A stretch of 26,915 bases of DNA from Bolinopsis microptera (GCF_026151205.1 NW_026971863.1:1-26915); one strand, 5' to 3'; numbered from the stretch's first letter, positions 11,100 through 22,420 are shown. The notes: a model not told the origin generated them from the letters alone. Translations and numbers: made by a program.

Positions 11100-12640
11100 T
11101 TTTGTCGATGGTTGTTGGAAAAAGGGTTAAAGGATAGCTGTTCTTCGGGGTTATGGATTATTTAATGGTATTAGTGTTTTTGGGCAATTTAGGGTTATGA
11201 TAAAAAAACCCCGTTGTTATGTAACGTGGGCTCTTTGTGCAAAAACCCCAATAAAAAAATCCAAAAGTTCCACTTGGAAATTTTTTGGCCGATCTGAATT
11301 AGTAAAAAAAAAGCCCCCGCCGGATACTAAACCGAGAAGCATTATTTTTTTGGTGCCCGCGCCGGGGCCCGGGGTGGTTAATTTTTTAGCGCGTAAATGG
11401 CACTAATATAATTTTATACTTGGGTCGGCGCGGAAACCCAGTTAGTGCCCAAAATCGCCGCCCTAAAGCAACTGTTTTTACTTACTAGAGACTGTAGAAA
11501 AATTTTTTCCACAGTTAAACCAAATTTGGCTATAACCTTTATTATTTTAAAAAGATTTCCATGAAGTTTTTGTTTTTATTTTTTTTCCACATCCTAATAT
11601 ATATTGCCCCCATAGTTTTGATGGTGGCGCGGTATTTTTTCGAGCAAAAAGGTAAGTGTAAAAGTCGCCCTAATTATTTGAACCGAAATTCGTTTTGAAT
11701 TTTTTGTCCTCGTTATTACTATATTCCTCCCCCAGGTCCCATATCACATATTTCCCTTTACAATAATATTGAAATTCAAATTCCTGAACATATTCAAAAC
11801 CAATTGTCCATTTATGTTGGGAATTGCCTCTATTCCACTTCCAGAGCCTTGCGCCTTTGGCAGTAGCGCGGCGCCCCCCCCGCCTCTTGAACCTTGGTGA
11901 AAAACAAGCCCCGCGCCCCGAAAGTGGCCCCGCCCCGGAAAGCAACATGGGGGTTTTTTATGTGAAATTTTGGGTGAAGACTGACAAGACCTCCCCTAAA
12001 TAAAATGCTTTTAACAAGTACAACTGTTTTAGCTTGTTCCCCGAAAAAATTAGGTGGAATATCGGAAAGCTGAAATATTTAAATGATAATAGTTGGGATT
12101 CCAAAATACGCCCTGCTTTTTTAGCTTGAAAAACATACCTGGGTCCCCTGATGGTTTGATATGCCTGAAAATTTGGTATGGGGGCTACTTTTTCCTTGTA
12201 TGTGGTATAATGAAGGAAGCCCTTAACCAAATTTTTATGTTAAAATTGGGCATCAAGGGAAAAGGTGTTTACCAAATACGCATTAAGAAAAACCCTTTTT
12301 CTTACACCTATAATTGCTTCCTAACCCCCAGAAGCCCTCCTCGCCTTGCAGTAGCTGCGTTTCCCACCCCAACCGCCAAGTTACGCGTAGGCCAGAAACA
12401 ATGGGCTATGTTGGAATACCAACCTATTAATACAATCTATACCATATTTGATATACCTTTCCACGACAATCCTGTTTTTGCTAATAAAAAGCAGGGATGT
12501 TCACCAGGAAGCCCCCAACTTCCCCGATCATAACTTGGATACAGGGGGTACTTCCTTAAACATGAAAACAAAAAAAAAAAATTTCACAAGTCGGATTTTG
12601 GGGACCCCCAAACGCCCTAAACGGCCCTTCAAAGTTTCAG
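11100..12640. other. No recognisable gene
   Basis: Between the LINE remnant and GC-rich repeat copy A. Open frames of 70 to 146 codons occur on both strands (for example minus 11670-11948, minus 11958-12230 and plus 12093-12533) without any motif I recognise. Two small GC-rich patches (about 11350-11375 and 11860-11945) interrupt otherwise AT-rich sequence. If the LINE is not 5'-truncated, its N-terminal RT and endonuclease would have to lie here on the minus strand; I could not read them. Confidence 0.4.
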
Positions 12641-13500
12641 ATCTCTAACTCAATTTTAACATGGGGTTTTTTAAGGGCAAACCCTCTGAAATATGGCTAA
12701 ATTTTGGGGGGGTTTTTTTTTTATTACCGAATTTCGGCAACTACGGCCCCCGGTCCGTGGAAGTAAGAGTTTCCCCGCGGCCGGAGCCCCGCCCGGACTT
12801 CCCGCAATTCCCGAGGCGGACCATCCGGCGGGGTGCTCCCTTCCCCCGCCAATTATGTAATTCCGTTTGTTTTGGAACCCTCGTTATAAACATTTTGGTC
12901 CGGAACTCCGAGCGGAGCCGAGCGGACTTCCCGAGCGGACTTTTCAAAGTCCGCTCCCGCGGGGACCTCCGAGCGGCCCTCCGCCGGGACCCCGGGTTCC
13001 TGGCGGAGTGGTCCCACCCGCCGCCGCCGGGGAAAAGAAACTAAGCCAACTAGGCGGGAAACTGGGGCCGGGGAATCTCCCTCTTTCCCGCCCGGGAATT
13101 GAAAAAATCCCGGCGGAGTCCCCCCCGCGGGATCCCCATGGGGGGCGGAGTCCCACCGGCCCCCCTTTTCCCCAACAGAGTTCCCACCGTGGGACTTCCG
13201 ACATTCCCCCCGATCACCTTTCCGACCCTTCCCGACCCCCTCGGGACTAAATTTGTCCCCCACGTGACCCCCAATAACAAACAATAAGCGCATTTTTTTG
13301 TCGAAGTATTTTGTGGGGTCAGATTGAAAAAGGTCGGGCTAGTGAATGAACCTAACCATTTGACCCTCAACAATTTCCCAATAAGCGGGTAGAACGAAAC
13401 TCTAATCCTAACCTTAGACCCAATAAATGTTAAATAAACGGTTTTTTGACGCCTAACCCACCGCCACCAAACCGACCCCACATGCGGATACAATATCCAA
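12640..13500 (+). repeat. Dispersed GC-rich repeat, copy A (inverted partner at 21520-22420)
   Basis: About 860 bp with a CpG-rich core (12730-13250) and AT-richer edges. It aligns with the reverse complement of 21520-22420 along its length, in the same order. Shared landmarks are CTAAYTCAATKTTAAMATGG near 12647, an ACCGAATTTCGG/ACGAAATTCGG block followed by TCCGTGG near 12725-12760, CGGCGGGGTGCTCCC near 12828, ATGTAATT then CGTTTG near 12855, CAACAGAGTT near 13175, TATTTTGTGG then GGTCAGAT near 13306, GCTAGTGA near 13337, CTCTAATCCTAACC near 13400 and CACCAAACC near 13465. Differences include transitions as well as indels, so the copies look truly diverged. Open frames in the core are Pro/Arg/Gly low-complexity readings of GC-rich DNA on both strands, not genes. 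The family is unknown to me. Confidence 0.75.
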
Positions 13501-15290
13501 AAATGTCCCAATTGCAACCTGGTTCCCCCGCCCAACGTGAACCATACCAATTTTGTCATAATAATCCTTGTCCCAAAATAGTTTAACAGTTCAACCCCCC
13601 CCCCCCAAAATCCGTCCCCCCCCCTACATTTTTAAGCCTTTGATCCGGACAAAAATTCGCAAACAAAGCGAATTTTAACTAGATTGAAACTGGGAACAAA
13701 TGGTCCGGGACAGGTCCCAGGAACAAAAATAATCAATTCCCAGAGAAGGTATTCCCAAAAAACCTCGGACCTTACTTTCAGGAAAAAATCCCACAATTTC
13801 AACCGACCTTTTTTTTATCCCAACCCTTTTATTTACCACTTTGTGGTGTTTTTTCCTGCCAAATAAGTCCCACGTTATTTACTGAAATATCCCTAGAGGA
13901 TCCATAAGTTTTTAAAACAGCCATTGTGTTTAGAAAACAAAGAAAGAAACGACTTTTTCCTTTTAAACACACCTGTTTTTTTTCAAAAAATTGAAAATTA
14001 TTTACTTAATAAATTAAAAATTAATTAATTAAAATTATCCAAAAATAATTTTCAAAAAAATATATTTTCCAAAACAAAATGTATCACAATTACATTCCCC
14101 ACCGGTGGACCAATTAAAACCTAAATTATTATTTTTTAGAAAAAAAAATTTTTCCACTTTTTTTCCCAAGTATTTTTTGGACCTTGTAATAATTATTTTC
14201 CCGAAATTCGTGTTAAAGAAGACAACCACCAAATTTTATCGACTATTTTGTTATCACAAGGAAGGAAAAACCGTCAACTCAGAGCTGAATATCAGTCCCC
14301 CCCCCCATGCCCGTTTTGGTAACTGGCCTATTAATTTCGTACAAGTTGGGGGGGACCCAGGGGTTTTTTGTTGGTATCCAACCTGTTGGTTTTGGGCGTT
14401 TGGATTTCCTTTATTTTATACAATATGATAGGTGCGGTACTCACCCCCCATGATGACAAATAGGACTGTAAAAAAAAATCCGGAAATCCGTTTATTCCCA
14501 AATTTGGCTGGGCAAATGTAATTTTTAAAAGTTAGTGCCACCATTACTTAAAAGAAAATAGTTTTTTTTTAAAATATTACCCGCCTGAAGGGACAAGCCA
14601 AACCCTTACCATATTTCATCCAATGGGCAATTTTACATTGTCCCGAATCCAGAAATTTTCGCCTCCTTAAAGCTTAATTTTTCAAACCGAAAAAAAACTA
14701 AACCCCTTCCCCTCAAGGTTGCCCTGGTAAATTTAAAACATGTAATTTTGGTTTTAAGAAAAAATAATAGCTTTGGATTTTTTTCATAAAAAAAATCGAG
14801 AATCACTAGAATGAAAGCAAAGACCTTTGCAAGATCATTACCAGAGGGTCGCAAGAGTTCCACCAGCATGACATCAAGTTTGCGAAACAGGCTTCCCGCC
14901 CAACATTCCTTATCGTGTTGTTACCATCCAGCACAGCATGTTGTGGGATTATAGAATGGACCTAATGATTCCGATAAGGCTTTGGGGAATGGTGAAGCAT
15001 GAAAAAAAAACATATGGGACAACATGTGTAAACCCCGATTGAAAAACCCAACTCCCCCATATTGATTTACCAGCATTCCCGGAAAAAAGTCTTCCCCATT
15101 CCCAAAAAAAAAATCAGATGCCAAATGTTTCAACAGTCAAGGTGTGGGGGGGTTGGTGCAATGAAACGGCAGGAAAAAACAATTTGGTGGAATCAACCTG
15201 CCCCTCCCCCAAATGTTCACAGGAACACTTTGCAGCAATGTTGCCATCTGAGGGGGACTTCAAAAGTTAAAGACTGTTATCCTCAGTAAA
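13501..15290. other. No recognisable gene; one faint coding-like patch
   Basis: Mostly AT-rich with T and A runs, including a very AT-rich stretch at about 13980-14060. The part 14630-15290 has more even base use. On its minus strand a frame at about 15130-15265 reads a mixed sequence with C-S-C and several Gln, His and Pro residues before a stop. I recognise no family, and the frame is only about 45 codons. Confidence 0.4.
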
Positions 15291-16060
15291 TATAATTGGT
15301 TTTTTTTTTATAATAAAAAGAATTAAACTTCGATATTTCCCGATTAATTTAAATGGTAAATTGTTAATTAAATCGTGATATGGTAAAATTATTAAAATAT
15401 TTTTGATCACAAATAATTTTTATAATTATTTTGGATAATGTTTTTTAATAATCAGTCGGAATTTAACTAATTACATAATTACTTAATCCAAAGGTTTGTC
15501 CAGATAAAACTTTGTTTTCCTCCCTTTATGATTGTTGAAACCAAAACATTTGGATTCATCTAGTCCCCCTTACTAAACTATTGTAAGTTTTCAAGGAAGG
15601 TCCGTTTTTTTTATTATAAGCGTGGAGATCCCAATGTGGTAAAAAAAGTGGTAAATAAGTGGATTTTTTTTGGTGTTCTTCTCAAATTATTTGTCGTAAA
15701 ATTTTTAACACAAGTTTCAAAAATATTGTTTAGTTGGAAAATTTTTCAAAATTTATCATAGAAAAGGTTTAGTTTTCAATATTCCGTGGGAATGTAATTT
15801 GGGAACATTTATCCATGAAAAAATGTATTTTGTTTTTTAAATATTTTAGTAGTAAATATACATTTAATTATGTTTAGATTAATATTACAAGAATAAAATA
15901 ATTTTTATTTTGAAAAAACGTTGTTGTAAAGAACAAAGTTATGGTTCTACTTGTTTTTCTTAAACACAATGGGCCTCATTTTAAACACTAGAAAAATCTA
16001 CTAGGAAATTCAAACGTTTGACCTAATTTTTTTGCCGGAAAACCAAAAGTTGGTAAAAAG
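15291..16060. other. AT-rich stretch without genes
   Basis: About 770 bases dominated by A and T, with stops in all frames at short intervals. No RNA structure, tandem repeat or motif was recognised. It looks like intergenic or intronic sequence. Confidence 0.6.
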
Positions 16061-17198
16061 GTGGTAAAAAAAGTGGGTAACTGTGTGGATTTTTTCCCCC
16101 CTGAAAGTTCCCCGAAGGATTTTGGGACTCTCTGGGAATGTAAAAATCCAGGAACCCCTTGTGCTCCCGACCCCCATAACCCCGTTAAAAGATTCGCTTT
16201 TTGTTGCGGAAATTTTTTGTCCCGGAGAACAAAAAAAGACGGAATTTGTAACTGTACAAATAATATAGGGAAGCGATTTTTATTAGTTTTAACCCTACCA
16301 ACGTTATGGTCAAAGTGGGGCGTTCATTCATTTCCGGGGCCGCCCCCGGCCGGAAAAAATACCCCGATCAAGCAAAAAAAACTGTCCCCCCGAAAACAAA
16401 AACCCAACACAGTGACGACCGCCAGCACGCAAACCCCTTTTCTGACCTCAACGCCTTCTACGAAGGCTTCCGAAACGTCCCCCCCCTGTGAAACGAAAGT
16501 AAGGGACAAAAGCCCCTGAAAGGTTCCTAACAAGCCTCCAAGGTACACATAACCATCATCGACCACAACCGATGAAAAAAATTAAGGAAAATTTTTTTGA
16601 CATAAAAAAGGTCCAAAATGTACAAACTACAAAATTCTTGATGTTTTTGAAATTGATTTGACGAGCAGGGGTCTAGTAAACGTCCTCCCAATTTATTGAA
16701 GCACAAAAAATAGAATATAACAGCGCGAGCGGCGACAAGGGCGGAAGAAAAGAAAGGACCGCTAAGCCCCTAGTCAAGATGTTGAAAAAAATTGAGGTCT
16801 TTTTTGGGGGGCGCCCGATGGTTGTTTTATATTGGGCATCTAACTATTAGCCCTTCCCCACGCCGTTGCGTAGCCGCGGCCGACAAAAAACAAACACCGC
16901 CCCCGATGGGCGGGAAATGTTAACCTTGTTTTAGCCTAGGGGTGAACGCGATTGTGGTGCCCTTGTTAGGGTGAAAATCCCCTAAACTACTGACGCCCCC
17001 CTAACTCCGCCCCCCCAAGCTGTTTTGGCTTTTATCCTTACGCTTGTACGTCCCAGCATCGAAATTTAAACGCGTAAAAAATCCAACCCTGTTTTATAAG
17101 ATGTGTGGGCCCACCCCGAACGCCCGCCGACTCCACAATTTTTTTCCCTCCTTTTTCCTTTCTCGTTGGCACCGTCTCGGCACGACACCCGAACGAAC

Positions 17199-17218
17199 AA
17201 CCCCGAAAGCTCGGGGTT
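17199..17218. repeat. Perfect 8-bp GC-rich hairpin
   Basis: Arms AACCCCGA (17199-17206) and TCGGGGTT (17211-17218) pair perfectly around the 4-base loop AAGC. No run of T follows that would make it a bacterial-type terminator, and the sequence is not the histone mRNA stem-loop. Function unknown; it could be chance in a GC-rich patch. Confidence 0.4.
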
Positions 17219-18302
17219 TGCGAAGAGGTTGTGCCGCGCCATAATTGAGCTGCCAGGCCCTAGGACACAATCGGTCCCCCCCTGGGTCCCAAACAACAAT
17301 ATAATGGCCTCGAAGCCCGAATTTTATCTCCCTACCTCTTTTTTCCTCTCCTCCAAAAATTTAACGGAGGGGGGCGCCGCGACTACGCACACCGGACTAG
17401 TTTTATTTATGCCCCTTTTTATACCCCATCCGCGGCCCCGGGCGCGTCCTTAAATGGGATTGAGGTAATAAAAAATTATATGTAAAAAGAAAATCCCACC
17501 TGACTTTAAAATAATTCCATGCCACTCTTGGCCGGCCCAGAGTGCTTTTCCCAATAAAAAACCCTCAATTTACTGAGCCATTTTGGCCCGTTTTTGTAAG
17601 GATTATATACCTTTAATTTTCGGATCGAAGTGAAGCGAGTGTGGAATCACATTATTTTTGGAATAAAACTCCAAATTTGGACTGTAAATGCACAAACAAT
17701 ACAGTAACAGTGGAGGGTGGGGTAAACACGGCCTTGCAAAGTCGCCAGGCTTAGCACCTGCTTTCCCTCGCTGGGGGGGCCGGTGAAAATTTGTTCCAAT
17801 GAAAACAAGAATTTAAAAATAAAACCGATAATTAAAAAAGAAAAAAGAGAAAATTTTATTTTTTCCTCCACAGAAAATAAATCCACAATAACTTAATAAT
17901 ATAGCATCCCACAAACCCTTTTCCCCCAAAAATATATTGTAATTTCATCTTATCTGGTTCAAAAAAATATGGTGGGTACTCCTTCAATAACCAAGACACC
18001 ACACTGGGGGTGGCCCAAATGCAATTGACATTGGTAGAATGAAAGGCCCTAAATGGGCCCCCCGCGGGGGCGGGGGGGGCGGCCCCGCGGCAACTTGGTG
18101 GGATCGAGCCCCGGCCCCCCAACGTATAACCCAAAATTGGCCAAAGCCCCAAATGTAAACATGACCCACAAATGTTCCCCCACACCCTCCACGTCACCAA
18201 AATTTATTAATTTTCTTACACAATTTTATGTATTCCATAAAACCCATTATCCTTGGCACCCACGATCGTAGGTGCTGGAATCAAAGTATTGTTTGTATCG
18301 AC

Positions 18303-18390
18303 TTTTTTTTTAAAGAATTCCTTTTTTTTAGTTATAGTTTTATTTTCAATAATTTTAATAATTTTTTTTTTTTTATTTTTTTTTTCAATA
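18303..18390. repeat. T-rich low-complexity tract (A-rich on minus strand)
   Basis: Nearly 90 bases consisting mainly of T runs of 8 to 13, broken by short A or GAATTC-like interruptions. It could be a decayed poly(A) tail of a minus-strand retroelement. However, the sequence at higher coordinates shows no retroelement motif, so simple low complexity or stretched runs is the safer reading. Confidence 0.5.
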
Positions 18391-18820
18391 TGGCACCTAC
18401 CTAAAAACCCCAAAGGGGGGGGGGGGGGCCCCTCCCCACCTTGGTGTCCCCCCCCCATTCTTTACTCACTACCTCCACAGCAAATTGTTGGCGAGAATGA
18501 CCCGTCCCCTCCAAAGGTGTTGTGAAAAGTAGGATTATTCCCCGCCCCAAGATTGTTCCCACCCCCAAAGCCCCTAGCAAATCGACTAAATTTGCTGACC
18601 GCGCATCCTGCCCTTCCTTCAAGACCTGAAGGTAAAGTTATGTTTAAGTACTTAGATAGGGTGGGAGGGACGACACCGACAGCTTGGGCATGCAAGGGCC
18701 CAAGTTTGGGTTTCCCACAACACCTGTTTCCCCCAAAAGGCCCCTCCCCAACCCACAAAATGGGCCCCCCAAGTTGGTATTTGGGCAAAGATACCCCAAT
18801 AAGCTGTGGTTAAATGAATA

Positions 18821-19630
18821 AGTTATTAAGTGAAATGAGTGAAATGAAGAGAAGTTTGTAAAAAGGGTTTAAAAGAGGAAACAGCTTTGAAAAGTTAGTT
18901 TGTTTTTTAAAGGAAATGGGAAAAAAATGAAATTAAGGGCATGTTAACTACAAAAAAAACAGTTTAGAATAGTAATTGTAAATTATGAACAAAACGATGC
19001 ATGCCCACGTTTCCGTTTCCTCGCCCGCGCGAAAAGCCCGCGCGGGCCCCCGCCGCAAAGGCAAAAGTGGGGATTTAATAAATGCAAGTAAGATGTTTTT
19101 AGTGTTTATTTATATATAACAAATATTTAAACATAACCGCTTTGGAATTTGAAATATGAAAGGTATAAAAAAGCCCTCAATTCCCCGAAGTTGTTTTGGG
19201 GTTTTTCTATATGGAGTAAGCTAGAATGGTAAGCCCATAATATAGTTTATAAAGGGATTAGATTTATTTTTATGTTTTTAGTTTTGGAACCAATCAAATT
19301 CCCTTTGAGGCTTGCCCCTGGTCCTCAAAATTTTAAAAGGGGTGGGTAATAGAGGTTTATTTTTATTATTGTCCCCCCCCCCCCCCCCGGCAAAAAAGCC
19401 TCCTTAAATTATTTAATGGGACCGATCCTAAAGAACACCGTTAAACTTTTGGGGGTCAATGAAAACAAACTTCCAAAAGAAAATAGTTGAATGAAACAAA
19501 TTAAAGGGATATTTGCCCCCCGCTGGTAAACAATGTCGGGGGGGAACCGTTTTATTTGTAGCTTTTTGCCCAATTTTTACGGTGTGAAAAATGGTTTTTA
19601 AAACCCTGGTTAAAAATTCGGTAAAACCCT
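18821..19630. other. AT-rich stretch, no gene; one GC island
   Basis: AT-rich sequence with short purine-rich near-repeats of GTGAAATGA at 18829-18850. The GC-rich hairpin at 19023-19047 and a 16-C run at 19373-19388 stand out. No coding sequence was recognised. Confidence 0.5.
19023..19047. repeat. Perfect 9-bp GC hairpin in AT-rich DNA
   Basis: Arms GCCCGCGCG (19023-19031) and CGCGCGGGC (19039-19047) are exact reverse complements around the 7-base loop AAAAGCC. The hairpin lies in a GC-rich island of about 60 bases (19010-19065) inside AT-rich sequence. No following T run and no recognisable RNA gene. Function unknown. Confidence 0.5.
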
Positions 19631-19634
19631 TAAA

Positions 19635-19776
19635 CTCCCCAAAATTTTCGACACGCACTCTAGTTTTTTCGTTCCCAACTTAAATGGTAGTTTTGACGAA
19701 CCCTGAGGGTTCGACCCCTGTCGAACTAAAAAATGCTTCCTATCCCGGACTCAAAGTTTTCGATACGCACCTAAAG
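19635..19776. repeat. Short direct repeat, two diverged units about 113 bp apart
   Basis: ACTCAAAGTTTTCGATACG at 19749-19767 repeats the sequence at 19634-19653 (CTCC, then a CCAAAATTTTCGACACG reading). Both are followed by CAC and a CTA word. The spacer holds the overlapping hairpins at 19697-19727. This could be a small tandem duplication or two truncated copies of a short repeat. Only two units are present. Confidence 0.45.
19697..19727. repeat. Two overlapping, mutually exclusive hairpins
   Basis: CGAACCCT-G-AGGGTTCG (19697-19713) is a perfect palindrome around one G. GTTCGAC-CCCT-GTCGAAC (19710-19727, last base 19727) is a second perfect stem that uses the 3' end of the first, so only one can form at a time. 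The shared GGTTCGACCCC also resembles the RNA polymerase III B box (consensus GGTTCGANTCC). No A box is seen at the expected distance upstream and no cloverleaf can be folded, so it is not called a tRNA or SINE. Confidence 0.5.
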
Positions 19777-19779
19777 TTA

Positions 19780-21519
19780 AGAACAAAGAAAAACTTTTTT
19801 CCCTGTCCGGACTAAACCACCCTTTTTGAAATCTCCAATATCCCAGCAAACGATCCTTTACGGACCTTTTTGAAACATTCGTTTTTGTTTGTTTTGTTTT
19901 CCCCCCCTTTCTCTCATCCAAATGCTGTTTTTTAAAATTTTGTGGGGTTTTTTTAACAATTTTTCTATAATCCATAATCTATGGACCATTTAATTGACCC
20001 CCAATTACTTCCCATTTGTTTTTAGTTTAATTAGAATTGGTAAAGGCCCTTTAACGAAGAAAATAAAAGAGTAACGTGGTTTTAAACCCCTTTATACTTC
20101 GTATTGGTAAGATCTAGATTGGGGAGTTTTGGGCCAGTTAAGGTTTTAAAATTTTTAGCTAAATTTTGTGGGATCACTTCCCGGGCGCCGAGAACACAAG
20201 CGCCCCAGGGAAAAATAAGAAAAAAATTTTTTCGGCGCGAAAACTTGTAAATTTAACTTACGCCCGCGCAAGAGGTGTTTTCCCTTTTTATGGTGTTATC
20301 CATAATTTAATCCCTCTGGGGTAATTTTGGGAAAACGAAACAATGGTTAATCCAATTTTGTAAAATATAGTTAAAACAATAACCATTGAAATAAAAATAA
20401 ACAAAGGGGGGCAAGCAATAAAAAAGGGGTGGAACCCAATTTTGCCCCTAAGGCAAAACCCGGCCAAGATCCCAAATTCGAACACAATTAGAAACTTTTT
20501 TTACATTTGTTGTGGCCCTATTTTTTGTCTCCTGTTAAGTGAAAGTACCCCTTTCCAGATCGGCAATGTCCCCCCCTGCCCTGGAAAATCTTTTTGCCTA
20601 ATGTAAACCATTTGGCAACAATATTAAAAATAAATTTAAAAATTTGTGGAAAGTTGTGGATTTTCAAACTATAAAATTAAAATTTTTATTGGGGGGGCCG
20701 TTGTAATTTCCCATCCCATATTTCCTTTTTATAAAGTCTTCAAGTATTGTGATGAAGCTATTTTTTTGTGGGGTTACAATGGAGAAAGAATTTTGAGGGA
20801 AATTTTTTTTTTCCCAAGTATGTGGGTTTTAACAACAAGGCAACACCATGGGAGTTTTAAAACCCGTAAACAATTTTTTTCATTTTTGGGGTCCTCAATG
20901 GTAATCTACACAGTAAATACCGTCCCCGTGGATCCTCAATTAACAATTAAAAAAGGGCCCTTGTACTTGGAAAAATTGGGAAAACAACTTAAAATATTTT
21001 TAGAATAAGAAAAAAAAATATAGGTTTGCTAAAAGAACGACCCGCCCCCCAATCTATTGGTTGAATTTAATTTAAGGTCCGGGTTGGATTATTTATTTGT
21101 GTGTCCCTTAAAGACCCCCTCTTTTTAGTGGTCTGAAATAGTTTGCTAAGTTGTAAGAAAAACCAAGTTTTTTGAAGGTTATTATTGAAGGTATATGAAA
21201 TTAGGCCATCTGCAATTTACTCCTTTAGTGTTATGCAGCCCAAAAGGCTTGCCTTGGCCTCATCGGCAAACCAAATGTAAGAAAGTTTTCTCCTATATCC
21301 CCTTTTTACCCCCATTTCTCTACTTTCTTTTTTTTGAAAATGAAAATTCCCTTGAAACCTAAGGGGTTCCCAATTTAAAACCCAGCTCCGAGGTTAAAAA
21401 ATAAAATGTAACTAAAAATAAAATAAGTTTAAAATTTTGGGAAAATGGAAAAAGGAAAAAGGACGAAATTTTTTTTGATAAAACCCTGATTTATGTTTTT
21501 TTATTCATTTTTTTTTGAT
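19780..21519. other. AT-rich stretch without recognisable gene
   Basis: A few open frames of 65 to 120 codons (longest at 20646-21008, plus) are Lys/Phe/Ile-rich and match no family I know. The hairpin at 20180-20210 is listed separately. The sequence does not continue the homology shared by repeat copies A and B. Confidence 0.45.
20180..20210. repeat. GC-rich imperfect hairpin
   Basis: CCCGGGCGC (20180-20188) can pair with GCGCCCCAGGG (20200-20210): six perfect GGGCGC/GCGCCC pairs and, after one bulged base pair position, CCC/GGG. The loop is 11 bases. Further G/C-rich words (TCGGCGCG and CGCCCGCGC) follow within 70 bases in AT-rich DNA. Confidence 0.35.
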
Positions 21520-22420
21520 TTGATTTGGAATATTTTCCGCTGGCTGAACGGGTTTGGTGGGGGGTTTTAAAGGGGCCCAACCCTTTTTTTTTTAAAACAT
21601 TTAACCCTTAAAAGGGCCCCCAAAGTTAGGACTAGAGTTGTCACTAATTGAAAATTGTTTGAGGGTAATTGGTTAAAAGGTTTTATCACTAGCGGGACCT
21701 TTTTCATCTGACCACAAAATAACCGCAAAAATTTCTAAGGGTTTTTTATGTTCAACGTGACCAAAAATTTTAGCCGAGGGTTCGGAAGTCGGGAAGGTCC
21801 CGGAAGTCGGGAAGGTCGGAAGTTCGGGAAGTCGGGAAGTCCCCGGGAAGTTCCCGGGAAGTCCCGGGGAAATCAGTGGGAAAACTCTGTTGGGAGAAGC
21901 CGGGCGGGACCCCGAGCGGGAGTTCCCCGCCCGAGCCCGGTGGGACCCCCCGCCCCAAGCCTTCCCGCCGGAAAAACTCCGCCCGGGAGTCAAGTCCCGG
22001 GGGCCGCCGGAGAAGTCCCCCCCCACCCGCCGACCACTCCCCGCCCCCGGAAGTCCCCCCCGGGCGAAAACCACCCCCGCCGAAAGCGCGGGCGGGGAAG
22101 GCCGGCTCGGAGGGCCCGCGGGGGCGGACTTTAAAGGGCCGCTTCCCGGGGTCCCGCCTCGGCCCCCCCGCCGGGTCCCCGCCAAAATTTTATACGAGTC
22201 CAAACGTAATTACATTTTTTGGGGGGAGCACCCGCCGGAGTCCCCGGCGGCTTTTCCCCCCGCGGCCTCCACTCCCCACGGACGGATTAGGCCCCGAATT
22301 TCGTAAAAACATGCCATGGGCGCCCCGTTATTTTGCGCCAAAATTTTTTAAAAAAAACCTTCCCACAATAAAACTATTTTTCTTATTCCCTGTCCATCTT
22401 TAACATTGAATTAGAATGTT
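21520..22420 (-). repeat. Dispersed GC-rich repeat, copy B (inverted partner at 12640-13500)
   Basis: Read on the minus strand it follows copy A from start to end: the CTAATTCAAT block near 22400, ACGAAATTCGGGGCC and TCCGTGG near 22275-22310, CGGCGGGTGCTCCC near 22230, ATGTAATT-ACGTTTGGACTCGTATAAA near 22190-22215, CAACAGAGTT near 21885, CACGTTGA near 21755, TATTTTGTGGTCAGATGAAAAAGG near 21700-21725, GCTAGTGATA near 21690, AACTCTAGTCCTAACTT near 21630 and CACCAAACC near 21555. The GC core gives open frames of 128 to 176 codons on both strands, all Pro/Gly/Arg/Ser low complexity, which I reject as genes. It is slightly longer than copy A because of a local tandem expansion at 21777-21875. Confidence 0.75.
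21777..21875. repeat. Short tandem array of GGGAAGTC-type units in copy B
   Basis: About ten units of 8 to 12 bases built on GGAAGTCGGGAA, GGGAAGTC and GGGAAGTTCCC follow each other. The matching place in copy A (about 13190-13250) has only three or four recognisable CTTCC/CCGACC words, so the array has expanded in B, contracted in A, or been mis-assembled in one of them. Confidence 0.6.

Larger units (their letters stand above)
16061..18820. other. Mixed GC-richer patches, no assignable gene
   Basis: Around 16061-16566 three overlapping frames (two plus, one minus) stay open for 61 to 152 codons. One plus frame ends in a Ser/Thr/Pro-rich, mucin-like stretch. Since several frames look equally plausible, none can be chosen. 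Around 17044-17453 a second GC-richer patch again gives long frames on both strands. Around 18050-18120 is a G/C-run patch, and 18303-18390 is a T-rich tract. No rRNA, tRNA or known protein motif was found. Confidence 0.4.

Noticed and set aside
12661-13559. Open frames of 86-169 codons on both strands in repeat copy A
   Set aside because: Same reason as for copy B: stop-poor GC-rich sequence gives overlapping frames without motifs, and the frames are not the same in the two copies.
16061-16566. 152-codon plus frame with a Ser/Thr-rich, mucin-like end
   Set aside because: Two other frames over the same bases look equally protein-like, so nothing favours this one.
16680-17300. GC-richer patch as ribosomal RNA or spacer
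   Set aside because: None of the conserved rRNA words I know could be found on either strand.
21673-22403. Open frames of 128-176 codons on both strands in repeat copy B
   Set aside because: They are Pro/Gly/Arg/Ser low-complexity readings of CpG-rich DNA, open on both strands at once, and they lie inside a repeat.
12640-22420. Inverted copies as a fold-back sequencing chimera
   Set aside because: Only about 0.9 kb is mirrored; the inner flanks differ, and the two copies differ by substitutions as well as indels.
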